DNA from: Ardenticatenales bacterium
GTDB taxonomy: Bacteria > Chloroflexota > Anaerolineae > Ardenticatenales > Ardenticatenaceae
Reading direction: 5' to 3'
Length of the DNA stretch: 15,705 bases
NCBI GenBank assembly: GCA_013812995.1
Contig: JACCSL010000950.1
Location: 1-15,705, forward strand
Made by a program: the position numbers and the translations under genes. Below the pieces are notes generated by a model that saw only the letters and a program-made list of their open reading frames with translations, searched no databases and was not told where the DNA came from. Below, piece after piece: positions 7,210 through 13,941 of this stretch (positions within the stretch are counted from its first letter, which is position 1; each line of letters begins with the position of its first letter).

Positions 7210-8126
7210 TCCATAACCTCCGCGCGGCACCATTCGGCAAAGCCCTCAACTCCACGTGCCAGAGGCACCCTGGGTTTCCAGCCCAGCCCTTGCAGGCGGG
7301 TCATATCTGCCTGCCAATTGCGCGGCGTGCCGGCGGGAATCACGCCGTCAAACTCGATTGGAATGTCCCGTCCCAGGGCGGAAAGGGTAAGTTGCGCTAG
7401 TACCTGAATCGTCGTTTCCACACCGCTCGCCAGGTTGTAAATCTCTGCTTTGCCGGGCGCTGAGGTTGCTAGATGGTGAATAACCCGCGCCACGTCCTGC
7501 CCGTGGATGAAATCACGGCTCTCTTCGCCGGTTCCTCGCAGAGACAGCAGCGGCTGCGTGAGTGCTTTTTGGCACATATCCCACATCACCTGTCGGCGAA
7601 GACCCGGCCCGTAGGCCGAGAAGATACGCAGAATCGTCGTGGGTAGGCCATAGAGTTGATGGAATTCTGTACAGAGTTGTTCCCCAAGCAACTTATGAAA
7701 GCCATAGGGGGAGAGGGGCTTGGGAGGGGCGCTCTCCGAGATGGGCAGAACGGCAGGGTTGCCGTACACCGCCGCGCTGGAGAGATAGATTAGGTGACAC
7801 GTGGGGGCATGTTGACGCAATATGTCAAGTACATGAAAGGTGACGGGTACTGATGCCTGGAAGTCTGCCAGCGGTTCGCGCAGTGAAAGTTCCACCGAGG
7901 AACGTCCCGCACAGTGGACGCAGAGACGCGGTTTCTGGCTCTGTACCAGGGTTTCAAGGGCGAGGGAGGGGAGGTGCATTTGCTGGTAATGGCTGAGGTT
8001 ATGATGTGGGGCGTCATCGATGGACTTTGTTCCCACGCCAACCACGCGCCATCCTGCCTGCGCAAAGTGGTAGGCCACATACTGACCTAGAAAGCCCGTG
8101 ACACCCGTAATTAGGACGGTTTGCAT
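7203..8126 (-). CDS. SDR family NAD(P)-dependent nucleotide-sugar epimerase/dehydratase
   Basis: 307 residues from the ATG at 8126. The frame extends 27 codons upstream, but those codons lie inside the neighbouring gene. The nucleotide-binding motif TGVTGFLG is at 7-14, only a few residues from the start, as expected for the extended SDR fold. The catalytic set is complete: serines at 116-117, Y141 and K145 in YGFHK. The substrate-side motif RDFIHGQDVA lies in the C-terminal part and is typical of UDP-glucose 4-epimerase/GDP-mannose dehydratase relatives. It overlaps the upstream gene by 16 nt and has AAGGAG very near the ATG. It likely makes or modifies a nucleotide sugar used by the two following glycosyltransferases; 4-epimerase, 4-reductase or 4,6-dehydratase activity cannot be separated by eye. 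Confidence 0.9.
   Translation of the reverse strand: MQTVLITGVTGFLGQYVAYHFAQAGWRVVGVGTKSIDDAPHHNLSHYQQMHLPSLALETLVQSQKPRLCVHCAGRSSVELSLREPLADFQASVPVTFHVLDILRQHAPTCHLIYLSSAAVYGNPAVLPISESAPPKPLSPYGFHKLLGEQLCTEFHQLYGLPTTILRIFSAYGPGLRRQVMWDMCQKALTQPLLSLRGTGEESRDFIHGQDVARVIHHLATSAPGKAEIYNLASGVETTIQVLAQLTLSALGRDIPIEFDGVIPAGTPRNWQADMTRLQGLGWKPRVPLARGVEGFAEWCRAEVMEW
7210..7221 (-). promoter_or_regulatory. Ribosome-binding site deciding the GT4-like start
   Basis: GGAGG (7221-7217 on the minus strand) followed by TTATGGA and the ATG at 7209 gives ideal 7-nt spacing. It lies within the last codons of the epimerase gene, so the two genes are probably translationally coupled. Confidence 0.7.
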
Positions 8127-9031
8127 AACTCCTTGACCTTGAACACGCGCTGGCTCTCTATCTCGAAGAGAGGCATTTCCGCAATCTCTGCAAGTCTTTC
8201 CTCCCATCCAAGGAAGGTCAACTGGCCACTTTTAGCCCGCGATTCGCGGAACTGCGCCTGCACATAGGCTTTCTCTGGGGTGTAGCGCCTCAGAGTGCCC
8301 AACAGATCATCGCGAACAAAGAAGAGGTTGTTTCCGGCCTGATTGGACCCTACCAGCGCATAGTTCCGACTCCGCGCCAGGTGCTCCAGTGCTGCAATAG
8401 AGGCCCCATAGTACAGGGTCGAGTAATGGGCCTGCTCCCTAACAAAGTCCTTATCGTAGGGAATCGTTACCTTCTGCTGGGCACCAAAGAGACTGTTGTA
8501 CTCGGTGATGACAATCGCGGGACGCACGTCCTCCATCGCCTTCCACACCCAGTAATCATTTCCATCAATGTCAATTGAGAGGATGCCGATGTCCCCGGCG
8601 ATGCCGTGGCGGCGTAATAACTCGTTGATGTTCTCGGCTGTGATGAAGGTCTGCTCGGCTTTTACATTATAGCGCCAGTAGAGCGGGGAGCTTTTGATAC
8701 GCTCGATGTTCTCCGCAGAGCCATCCATGATTAGGCCGGACCAGTTGCACTGTTGGAGCAGGAAGCGCGTGTTGGATTCCTGGTAATCAGCTACCCCAAA
8801 CTCGACGAAAATATCCCGTTCAACTCGAATATGGCGCAGGAGAAATTGAATAATACCATCCTCGCCATTCTGGGAGTAGACCTTGAATTCATTGTGACGA
8901 ATATCATTGGACGCCTGCATCTGCTGGTGGGCCAGTTCGAGCCGTCCAATGGCCTGCTGTAGCTGATCCAGCTTGTCGTATATTGCCTGTGGGAGCAGGA
9001 GTAGCTGTCGTAGGCGCTTTAGAAAAGTCAC
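8111..9031 (-). CDS. FkbM/SAM-methyltransferase-like protein of a glycan cluster
   Basis: 306 residues from a GTG at 9031 that overlaps the previous stop by 4 nt (GTGA). The frame is open further upstream, but only through the end of the neighbour. Residues about 14-40 look like a short coiled coil (repeated Leu/Gln). The core has SQNGEDGII at 53-61, the Gly-poor nucleotide-binding strand FVEFGV at 75-80, GLIMDGS at 99-105 (acidic residue at the end of strand 2, as in SAM-binding folds) and SIDIDGNDYWVWKAM at 152-166. This pattern fits a conserved, mostly uncharacterised family related to FkbM O-methyltransferases found in polysaccharide clusters. The substrate could be a sugar hydroxyl; this is inferred from fold and context. 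No signal peptide is seen. Confidence 0.8.
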   Translation of the reverse strand: MTFLKRLRQLLLLPQAIYDKLDQLQQAIGRLELAHQQMQASNDIRHNEFKVYSQNGEDGIIQFLLRHIRVERDIFVEFGVADYQESNTRFLLQQCNWSGLIMDGSAENIERIKSSPLYWRYNVKAEQTFITAENINELLRRHGIAGDIGILSIDIDGNDYWVWKAMEDVRPAIVITEYNSLFGAQQKVTIPYDKDFVREQAHYSTLYYGASIAALEHLARSRNYALVGSNQAGNNLFFVRDDLLGTLRRYTPEKAYVQAQFRESRAKSGQLTFLGWEERLAEIAEMPLFEIESQRVFKVKELCKPS

Positions 9032-10011
9032 GCACCCCCCCGTCGGGACATTTTTCGTTGAAGGGCCTTCGCTGTTCGCCGGAGGTGCCCTGCGATTTGC
9101 TCTGCTGGCGACCAACCCAGGAACTGAGCTATCGCCTTGGAGTTCCGTCGATAGGAATCACCGAGTACTGCTTTGCCCCATTCCTCGTGAGTTACAGCGT
9201 TCTCTGGGTGAACAAAAAACTGTGGGCATTGCTGCCGGATGGCTGATTCTCGTCCGTGCAGGATGACATGTTTCAGTAGGTCAGGATACTGACTATACCA
9301 GGGATCCTTCTCGAAATCTTTTTCGCTAAATTCTGCGAAGGGTCCATAAATCGATAGTTTACACCCAGCGTAGGCAGCGTAGGGCAGATGAGAGCCTATC
9401 GCATTGGTTGTCATCGTTTCGAAGCTTCGGAAAATCGTAGCCATTCGGTGCAACGCATTGCGATCCTCCACCGTAGCTCCCACGATCCAGGGAATTCCAT
9501 AACGATCAAATTCTGTGATCCAAGTTCCCTTGATCAGACAGGAACTATGAACGCAGGCAACGATTTGAGAGAACTGATCCTTCAACTGTGCGATGGCTGC
9601 GACATAGCTGTGCTCGTCCCACGTATGGCTGGTGTAGGGCAGGGAGTGGCTTGGCATAACGAGGAGGGTGTTGGGTTGACGTAGAACCTTGCTATCAGGG
9701 GCATAGATAAAAGGTAGACCCACAGCCACGGCTCGTTCAAAACCAAACGCTTTGAGCGTCTGAACATGGGCCTCTGTGGCAACCAGATGGCGCTCCTTGG
9801 CGCTTCCCCAGGGCACCAGCTGGCGAACATGAGCGATAGGCTGATAAACCCACCCATGCCGCCAGGTGGCAAAGCTGCGCGGAGCTTTTGCTCTGCCGAG
9901 TTGTATCGCAATCTCGTGGCTTGCCCCGTAATAATCAGGCTCGCTGCGGAGCACGGTTGGCTCAATGGGAGGTAGACGCTCGGTGAGCCACTGAATATCG
10001 TTGTGGTTCAT
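9028..10011 (-). CDS. Unrecognised 327-aa protein, candidate GT-B-like glycosyltransferase
   Basis: The ATG at 10011 follows the pseI stop without any spacer (TAGATG), so re-initiation is likely. No signal peptide or membrane helix is seen. Visible segments are FATWRHGWVYQP (47-58), SHSLPYTSHTWDEH (121-134), VACVHSSC (151-158), and a Gly/Ser/Thr-rich motif TTNAIGSHLPYAAYAGCKLS (201-220) followed by IYGPFAEF. The last resembles the donor-phosphate loop of GT-B transferases that act on capsule sugars, where a Thr/Ser-rich loop and a histidine contact a nucleotide sugar. I do not recognise the family with confidence. Being directly downstream of the CMP-Pse genes, it is a candidate for the transferase that uses CMP-Pse. 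The C-terminus is basic, and the last codons contain a G7 tract. Amidated-sugar modification is another possible role. Confidence 0.75.
   Translation of the reverse strand: MNHNDIQWLTERLPPIEPTVLRSEPDYYGASHEIAIQLGRAKAPRSFATWRHGWVYQPIAHVRQLVPWGSAKERHLVATEAHVQTLKAFGFERAVAVGLPFIYAPDSKVLRQPNTLLVMPSHSLPYTSHTWDEHSYVAAIAQLKDQFSQIVACVHSSCLIKGTWITEFDRYGIPWIVGATVEDRNALHRMATIFRSFETMTTNAIGSHLPYAAYAGCKLSIYGPFAEFSEKDFEKDPWYSQYPDLLKHVILHGRESAIRQQCPQFFVHPENAVTHEEWGKAVLGDSYRRNSKAIAQFLGWSPAEQIAGHLRRTAKALQRKMSRRGGA
9035..9041 (-). other. G7 homopolymer at the junction of two genes, possible slippage site
   Basis: On the minus strand the last codons of the 327-aa gene read CGA CGG GGG GGT GCG TGA. In the upstream frame the G GGG GGT part fits the X XXY YYZ slippery format. 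A -1 shift there, or one extra G in the DNA, moves reading into the frame of the next gene, whose GTG start is 3 nt after the following T. The next frame is open across this point. The G run also sits where the ribosome-binding site of the next gene would be. The sequence is seen directly; any function is inference. Confidence 0.4.
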
Positions 10012-11079
10012 CTAGCCTGGCTCGCGTCCCGCGACCATGTCCCAGGTCAGGGGCGTGCCCCGCTCCACAGTATGGGCTGCCCGCTTGCCCAGCACCGCCT
10101 CCAGATACTTTGGGGGCAACCCATGACCGGGCCGGATGGAGCGAACGTTTTCCTCGCTGAATACCTCGCCTGCTACCACATCTTGAATCACAAACAGCGA
10201 GCGCCGGAAGAGCCGACTGGCGGCCTCATGCTCCGTCACCTCGTAGCTGATGGTACCCAGCGTCTTCTCCGTCACCCGAATCGCCTCGACCATCGCCTTG
10301 AATTCGTGGGGTTCCAACGAGAAGGCGCTATCCGGGCCGGGCGTTGCGCGGGAGAGCGTGAAGTGCTTCTCCACAATGCAGGCCCCGAGCGCCACCGCTG
10401 CCACAGGCACCGTGGTTCCCAATGTATGGTCTGAGAGACCCACAGGCACGCCAAAGGTCTCGGCCAGGTGGGGAATCGTGCGCAGATTCATCTCTTCCGG
10501 TGGAGCCGGGTAGGCGCTCGTGCATTTCAGCAGCGCAATCTGGTCGTTTCCGCTTTCCCGGATGGCGTTAATCGCCTCCGCGATCTCCTCTATCGTTGCC
10601 ATGCCCGTAGACATAATGATGGGCCGGCCCGTTTGGGCGATACGCCGCACCAGGGGAATATCGACCAGCTCAAACGAGGCGATTTTGTGCGCGGGGACAT
10701 TCAGCTTTTCCAGAAACTCCACTGCGGTAGGATCAAAGGGGGTCGAAAAGAAATCAAGCCCCAGCTGGCGGGCGGCCTCCTGAAGACGCGGATGCCATTC
10801 CCAGGGCGTATACGCCTCTTCATACAGATCATACAGCCGCCGTCCTTCCCAGAGTGTGCCTTGCCTGATCTGAAAGTAGTCGTTGCTACAATCGATGGTC
10901 AGGGTGTCGGGCGTGTAGGTCTGGAGCTTCACGGCATCTGCCCCCGACGTTTTGGCGGCTTCCAGAAGGTGAATGGCCTGATCAAAATCATGGTTGTGAT
11001 TGGCGGAGAGTTCGGCAACCACATAGATGGGTGCGCCTGCTCCAATAGCGCGGCCATTGATTCTAAAAGAGTGACTCAT
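10012..11079 (-). CDS. pseI: Pseudaminic acid synthase
   Basis: 355 residues from an ATG at 11079 that overlaps the previous stop by 4 nt (ATGA). PseI condenses phosphoenolpyruvate with 2,4-diacetamido-2,4,6-trideoxy-L-altrose to give pseudaminic acid in the cytosol. The NeuB-type TIM barrel covers about 15-265: AELSANHNH at 22-30, KLQTYTPDT at 51-59, STPFDPTAV at 112-120, KCTSAYPAP at 185-193, GLSDHTLG at 214-221 and EKHFTLSR at 237-244, followed by GPDSAFSLEPHEF. The SANHN and DSAFSLEP wording is that of PseI rather than the sialic or legionaminic acid synthases. A C-terminal SAF (antifreeze-like) domain covers about 292-351 with RSIRPGHGLPPKY. Length matches the family, and the neighbouring Pse genes support the substrate. 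Confidence 0.95.
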   Translation of the reverse strand: MSHSFRINGRAIGAGAPIYVVAELSANHNHDFDQAIHLLEAAKTSGADAVKLQTYTPDTLTIDCSNDYFQIRQGTLWEGRRLYDLYEEAYTPWEWHPRLQEAARQLGLDFFSTPFDPTAVEFLEKLNVPAHKIASFELVDIPLVRRIAQTGRPIIMSTGMATIEEIAEAINAIRESGNDQIALLKCTSAYPAPPEEMNLRTIPHLAETFGVPVGLSDHTLGTTVPVAAVALGACIVEKHFTLSRATPGPDSAFSLEPHEFKAMVEAIRVTEKTLGTISYEVTEHEAASRLFRRSLFVIQDVVAGEVFSEENVRSIRPGHGLPPKYLEAVLGKRAAHTVERGTPLTWDMVAGREPG

Positions 11080-12596
11080 GACTCTGCTCCCTTTTCCAGC
11101 ACAAACAGGAGAACGGGCTGCCCCTGCACCTCTATGATGCCCCTATTCTCGAAACCCGCTCGCTCGAAGGTCCGCTGAGATGCCTTGTTCTCTTCTTTGA
11201 TGTACGCCTGAATCGTGCTCACGTCCGTCTCGGTGAACAGGCGCTGCGTCGCGAGCTCGATGAGCCTGCTCCCATAGCCCTTGCCTCGGAACCTTGCATC
11301 GACACTCACTGAAACAGTGGCACTAGGCCCCCTCTGATCAAGGCGGATCTGCCCCACAGGGGTTTCTGTGTGGTCCGTTGCAAGGTAGAAGTGACAGGCA
11401 GGATCCTGGAGTTTGGTGGCCAACCACTCTATATGGCGCTCCCAGGGAATGGGCTGCGTGGTTAGCGAGATTGCACGCACGGCGGGCTCGTTAGCCCAAT
11501 GCCAGAGGAGGTGGCCGTCTTGCTCGCCTACCTCCCTCAAATGAAGCACCTCTTCCGTCTGCATGGCCTCAATCACCCGCCGCGTTCCCTGGCCATCTAT
11601 CAGGTGCCGGGCAACCCGCGACATCTCGCTGCGCTGGCTCTGAGAGTGGAGCAAGGTTTCCAGATGCTCGCGCACCAGAGGCACGGTGACCTTGTGATAG
11701 CGGCCCAGATTGATGGCCGCGCCGACATCGTGCAGGTGCGCCGCGATGGGCAACTGGTTGTCGCTCAGTACTACGACCAGCGTGGGTAGTCCCATAAATG
11801 CCAACTCCCAGCAGGTACTTCCCCCCGCCGAGACTGCAACATCCGCCCACGCCATCAGGTCAGGCATCTGCGTCACATTGTGCTCCAGGCGGATCGAGCA
11901 GGGAGCCGCGTCCAGCGCCCTCTGCAATGTCTCAAGATGAGGATTGCCGCCGCCCACAACCACGATGACCTCTATACCCTCAATGGAGAGTTGCTGAAGC
12001 GCCTGTATGACCGTGAGAGTTACATTGTCCGGGTCGCTCCCCCCGAGCGTCACGAGGACTTTCCTGGCAATGGCCGGGCTCTCACGCTGCCACTCCCGCC
12101 AGGGGAAGAACTCGCGCCGCAGCAGCGTATAACGAGTACCCAGCAGCAGTTGGGTGGTGGGCGCGTGATGGGGATAAAAGGCGGGCTCCGCATAACTATT
12201 CTGGTTCAGTACCAGCTCCGCCCAGTAAAACGACGCATGACCATAATCGTCCACAAAGAGGAGGGGACAGCCAGCGTCCATAATAATTTTTTGGTAGGCC
12301 GCATCAAATTGATATCCATCGACCACGAGCCACGCCGCGCCCACCTGCCGCGCCATCGCCACGAGTGCCTCCGCATCCTCCTGGCTTCCGGGCGTTGCCG
12401 CCAGCAGATGCAGCTCCATTCCCTCCGCCACAAGCCTGTCACAGAGGGGCGGAGGCACAGAAACAAAGGCGAAATGCACCGTTCCCCCGTGCTCCTGCCA
12501 CGCCTGTGCCAGAGCCAGACAGCGCATCAGATGCCCTGTGCCCATCTGAGCACTCGCATCGACACGAATAAGCAGGGAATTCTCAGCCTCGGTCAC
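11076..12596 (-). CDS. pseG: PseG hydrolase fused to PseH-like GNAT N-acetyltransferase
   Basis: 506 residues from a GTG at 12596, directly after the previous stop (TGA GTG) and without a clear ribosome-binding site. Residues 1-345 are PseG, the UDP-2,4-diacetamido-2,4,6-trideoxy-beta-L-altropyranose hydrolase, a GT-B-like fold. RVDASAQMGTGHLMRC at 11-26 carries the expected catalytic histidine (H22), with VVDGYQFD at 91-98, LGGSDPDN at 184-191 and SAGGSTCWEL at 256-265. Residues about 349-502 are a GNAT domain with the acetyl-CoA loop RFRGKGYGSRLI at 435-446 and NKASQRTFERAGF near 470-482, matching PseH, the UDP-4-amino-4,6-dideoxy-altrosamine N-acetyltransferase. PseH acts just before PseG, so one chain does two consecutive steps, with the domains in reverse order. 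No separate pseH is present in the window. Confidence 0.92.
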   Translation of the reverse strand: MTEAENSLLIRVDASAQMGTGHLMRCLALAQAWQEHGGTVHFAFVSVPPPLCDRLVAEGMELHLLAATPGSQEDAEALVAMARQVGAAWLVVDGYQFDAAYQKIIMDAGCPLLFVDDYGHASFYWAELVLNQNSYAEPAFYPHHAPTTQLLLGTRYTLLRREFFPWREWQRESPAIARKVLVTLGGSDPDNVTLTVIQALQQLSIEGIEVIVVVGGGNPHLETLQRALDAAPCSIRLEHNVTQMPDLMAWADVAVSAGGSTCWELAFMGLPTLVVVLSDNQLPIAAHLHDVGAAINLGRYHKVTVPLVREHLETLLHSQSQRSEMSRVARHLIDGQGTRRVIEAMQTEEVLHLREVGEQDGHLLWHWANEPAVRAISLTTQPIPWERHIEWLATKLQDPACHFYLATDHTETPVGQIRLDQRGPSATVSVSVDARFRGKGYGSRLIELATQRLFTETDVSTIQAYIKEENKASQRTFERAGFENRGIIEVQGQPVLLFVLEKGAES

Positions 12597-13322
12597 TCAG
12601 AGGACTTTCTGCTCAATATGACGGTTAATCGTCTGCCACTCCGGGTGCTGCTTCAGGAGCGCCAGCACCTCCCGCCAGGAGAAGTGGTCGTGCCCAAAGT
12701 GGTCATAGATGCGCTGGGCAAACTCATAATCTTCCGGGGTGTCCACCGTCCAGCGTGACTCAGACAAATCCTCTGTGTTGGTCACAGAGCCACAGGTAAA
12801 CCACTCTGGGTGGCGGTAGAGATAAGGGGTAACGTGTTCGCGCCAAGCCGAGTCCTGATCCTCCTGCCAGGCACGGTGCAGAGCCGCAAAGGTCATTACC
12901 TCGATATCCAGCCCTCTTGGGAATGTTCGAATGGGAAGGACATTGCTGGCATAGTCCCACTTCCCTTCTGCGAGGAATCGGCCCACTACCTGATCAATGA
13001 CGTCGGGATCGATGAGGGGACAATCCGAGGTGATGCGAACCACTACCTCTGCCTGATGGGCCAGCGCCGCGTGATAGTATCGGTCCAGCACATCGTCCTG
13101 GCTGCCCCGAAACACGGACCAGCCCTCCCGCTCGCCAAGCGCCGCAATGGCATGGTCCATCACCTCGGTGGTTGTGGCAACAATCACCTGATCGACGGTG
13201 CTTGCCCGTTGGACACGATGGATCACGCGGCTCAACATGGGCTCGCCCGCGAGATCCTTCAGCACTTTGCCGGGTAATCGGCTGCTGCCCATCCGCGCCT
13301 GAATGATGGCGACAACCTTCAT
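12597..13322 (-). CDS. SpsF-type cytidylyltransferase, probable CMP-pseudaminic acid synthetase
   Basis: 241 residues from the ATG at 13322, which overlaps the methyltransferase stop by 4 nt (ATGA); an ATG eight codons upstream is less likely. It opens with IIQARMGSSRLPGKVL (6-21), the nucleotide-binding signature of the SpsF/KdsB-like cytidylyltransferases, and has RITSDCPLIDP at 96-106 with the metal-binding aspartates. Placed between the Pse methylase and PseG/PseI genes, it should activate pseudaminic acid with CTP, the step normally done by PseF. It differs from classical PseF/NeuA, which begin with an IPARGGSKRIPRKN-like motif. The function is therefore inferred from family and context. 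WTVDTPEDYEFAQRI in the C-terminal third is typical of SpsF. Cytosolic, no membrane segment. Confidence 0.88.
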   Translation of the reverse strand: MKVVAIIQARMGSSRLPGKVLKDLAGEPMLSRVIHRVQRASTVDQVIVATTTEVMDHAIAALGEREGWSVFRGSQDDVLDRYYHAALAHQAEVVVRITSDCPLIDPDVIDQVVGRFLAEGKWDYASNVLPIRTFPRGLDIEVMTFAALHRAWQEDQDSAWREHVTPYLYRHPEWFTCGSVTNTEDLSESRWTVDTPEDYEFAQRIYDHFGHDHFSWREVLALLKQHPEWQTINRHIEQKVL

Positions 13323-13924
13323 CCTGCGCTCTTTTCCATCAACCACCAGGTTGCCCGGTCAAAGCCATCCTCAGCCCTCCAGTATCCCTGGCGAAGCAGG
13401 CGCAGGGTTGGGAAGAGACTCTGATAATCTTGTAGAAAGTTGCGCTTCCACAACAGCCCCTCATGGCCCCGATATGAAATTTCTTCTGCCTCGGATGCAA
13501 AATACTCAATGGCGAGCAGGTAGCGTCGGCTGACACGGTGTAGCTCCGAGAGAACGGTGGGAAGGGCATCGGGCGGGATATGAATGAGGACGCCACTGGT
13601 GAAGACCATGTCAAAGTAGTTCTCTCGGAAAGGGAGATAGGCTGCCTGCCCGCTCATAACAGCTATCCTCGTGCTCGCCGCCCGCGCCAACGCCCGCGCA
13701 TGGGGATTGGGCTCGATTCCAACGATCTCACTCTCCTCAGGCAACAGGTCAGCCAGGGCAAGCAGGTTGTGGCCGCGATTGCATCCCACCTCCAGCACAC
13801 GCTCAAGGGGCAGTCCCTCCAGCATCTGCCGAAAGGCAGGCAGGCGGCTCGCTGGCTCTATCACGTTACGGTCGGTGTATGCCTCACCAAAGGCCCCACG
13901 CCACATTTCCAGTTGATCGCTCAT
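13319..13924 (-). CDS. Pseudaminic acid biosynthesis-associated methyltransferase
   Basis: 201 residues from an ATG at 13924, with GGAGG 5 nt upstream, 17 nt after the pseC stop. It is a class I SAM-dependent methyltransferase. Motif I VLEVGCNRGHN is at 43-53, the acidic strand-2 end GIEPNPHA at 69-76, and FDMVFTSGVLIHIPP at 104-118. YRGHEGLLWKRNF at 151-163 is the characteristic segment of the family named as pseudaminic acid biosynthesis-associated methylase (TIGR03587 as I recall it). The target is not established; a hydroxyl, amine or carboxyl of a Pse intermediate or of the finished sugar are possible. Placement between pseC and the cytidylyltransferase fits use within the pathway. Confidence 0.9.
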   Translation of the reverse strand: MSDQLEMWRGAFGEAYTDRNVIEPASRLPAFRQMLEGLPLERVLEVGCNRGHNLLALADLLPEESEIVGIEPNPHARALARAASTRIAVMSGQAAYLPFRENYFDMVFTSGVLIHIPPDALPTVLSELHRVSRRYLLAIEYFASEAEEISYRGHEGLLWKRNFLQDYQSLFPTLRLLRQGYWRAEDGFDRATWWLMEKSAG

Positions 13925-13941
13925 CGACGCCTCCAGAACAC

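Noticed and set aside
7203..8207. Longer epimerase start at 8207
   Set aside because: The extra 27 codons lie inside the neighbouring gene and precede the Rossmann strand, which begins right after the ATG at 8126.
11880..12758. Plus-strand open frame of 292 codons
   Set aside because: Antisense to the PseG domain and the end of the cytidylyltransferase gene; His/Arg-rich product with no recognisable domain.
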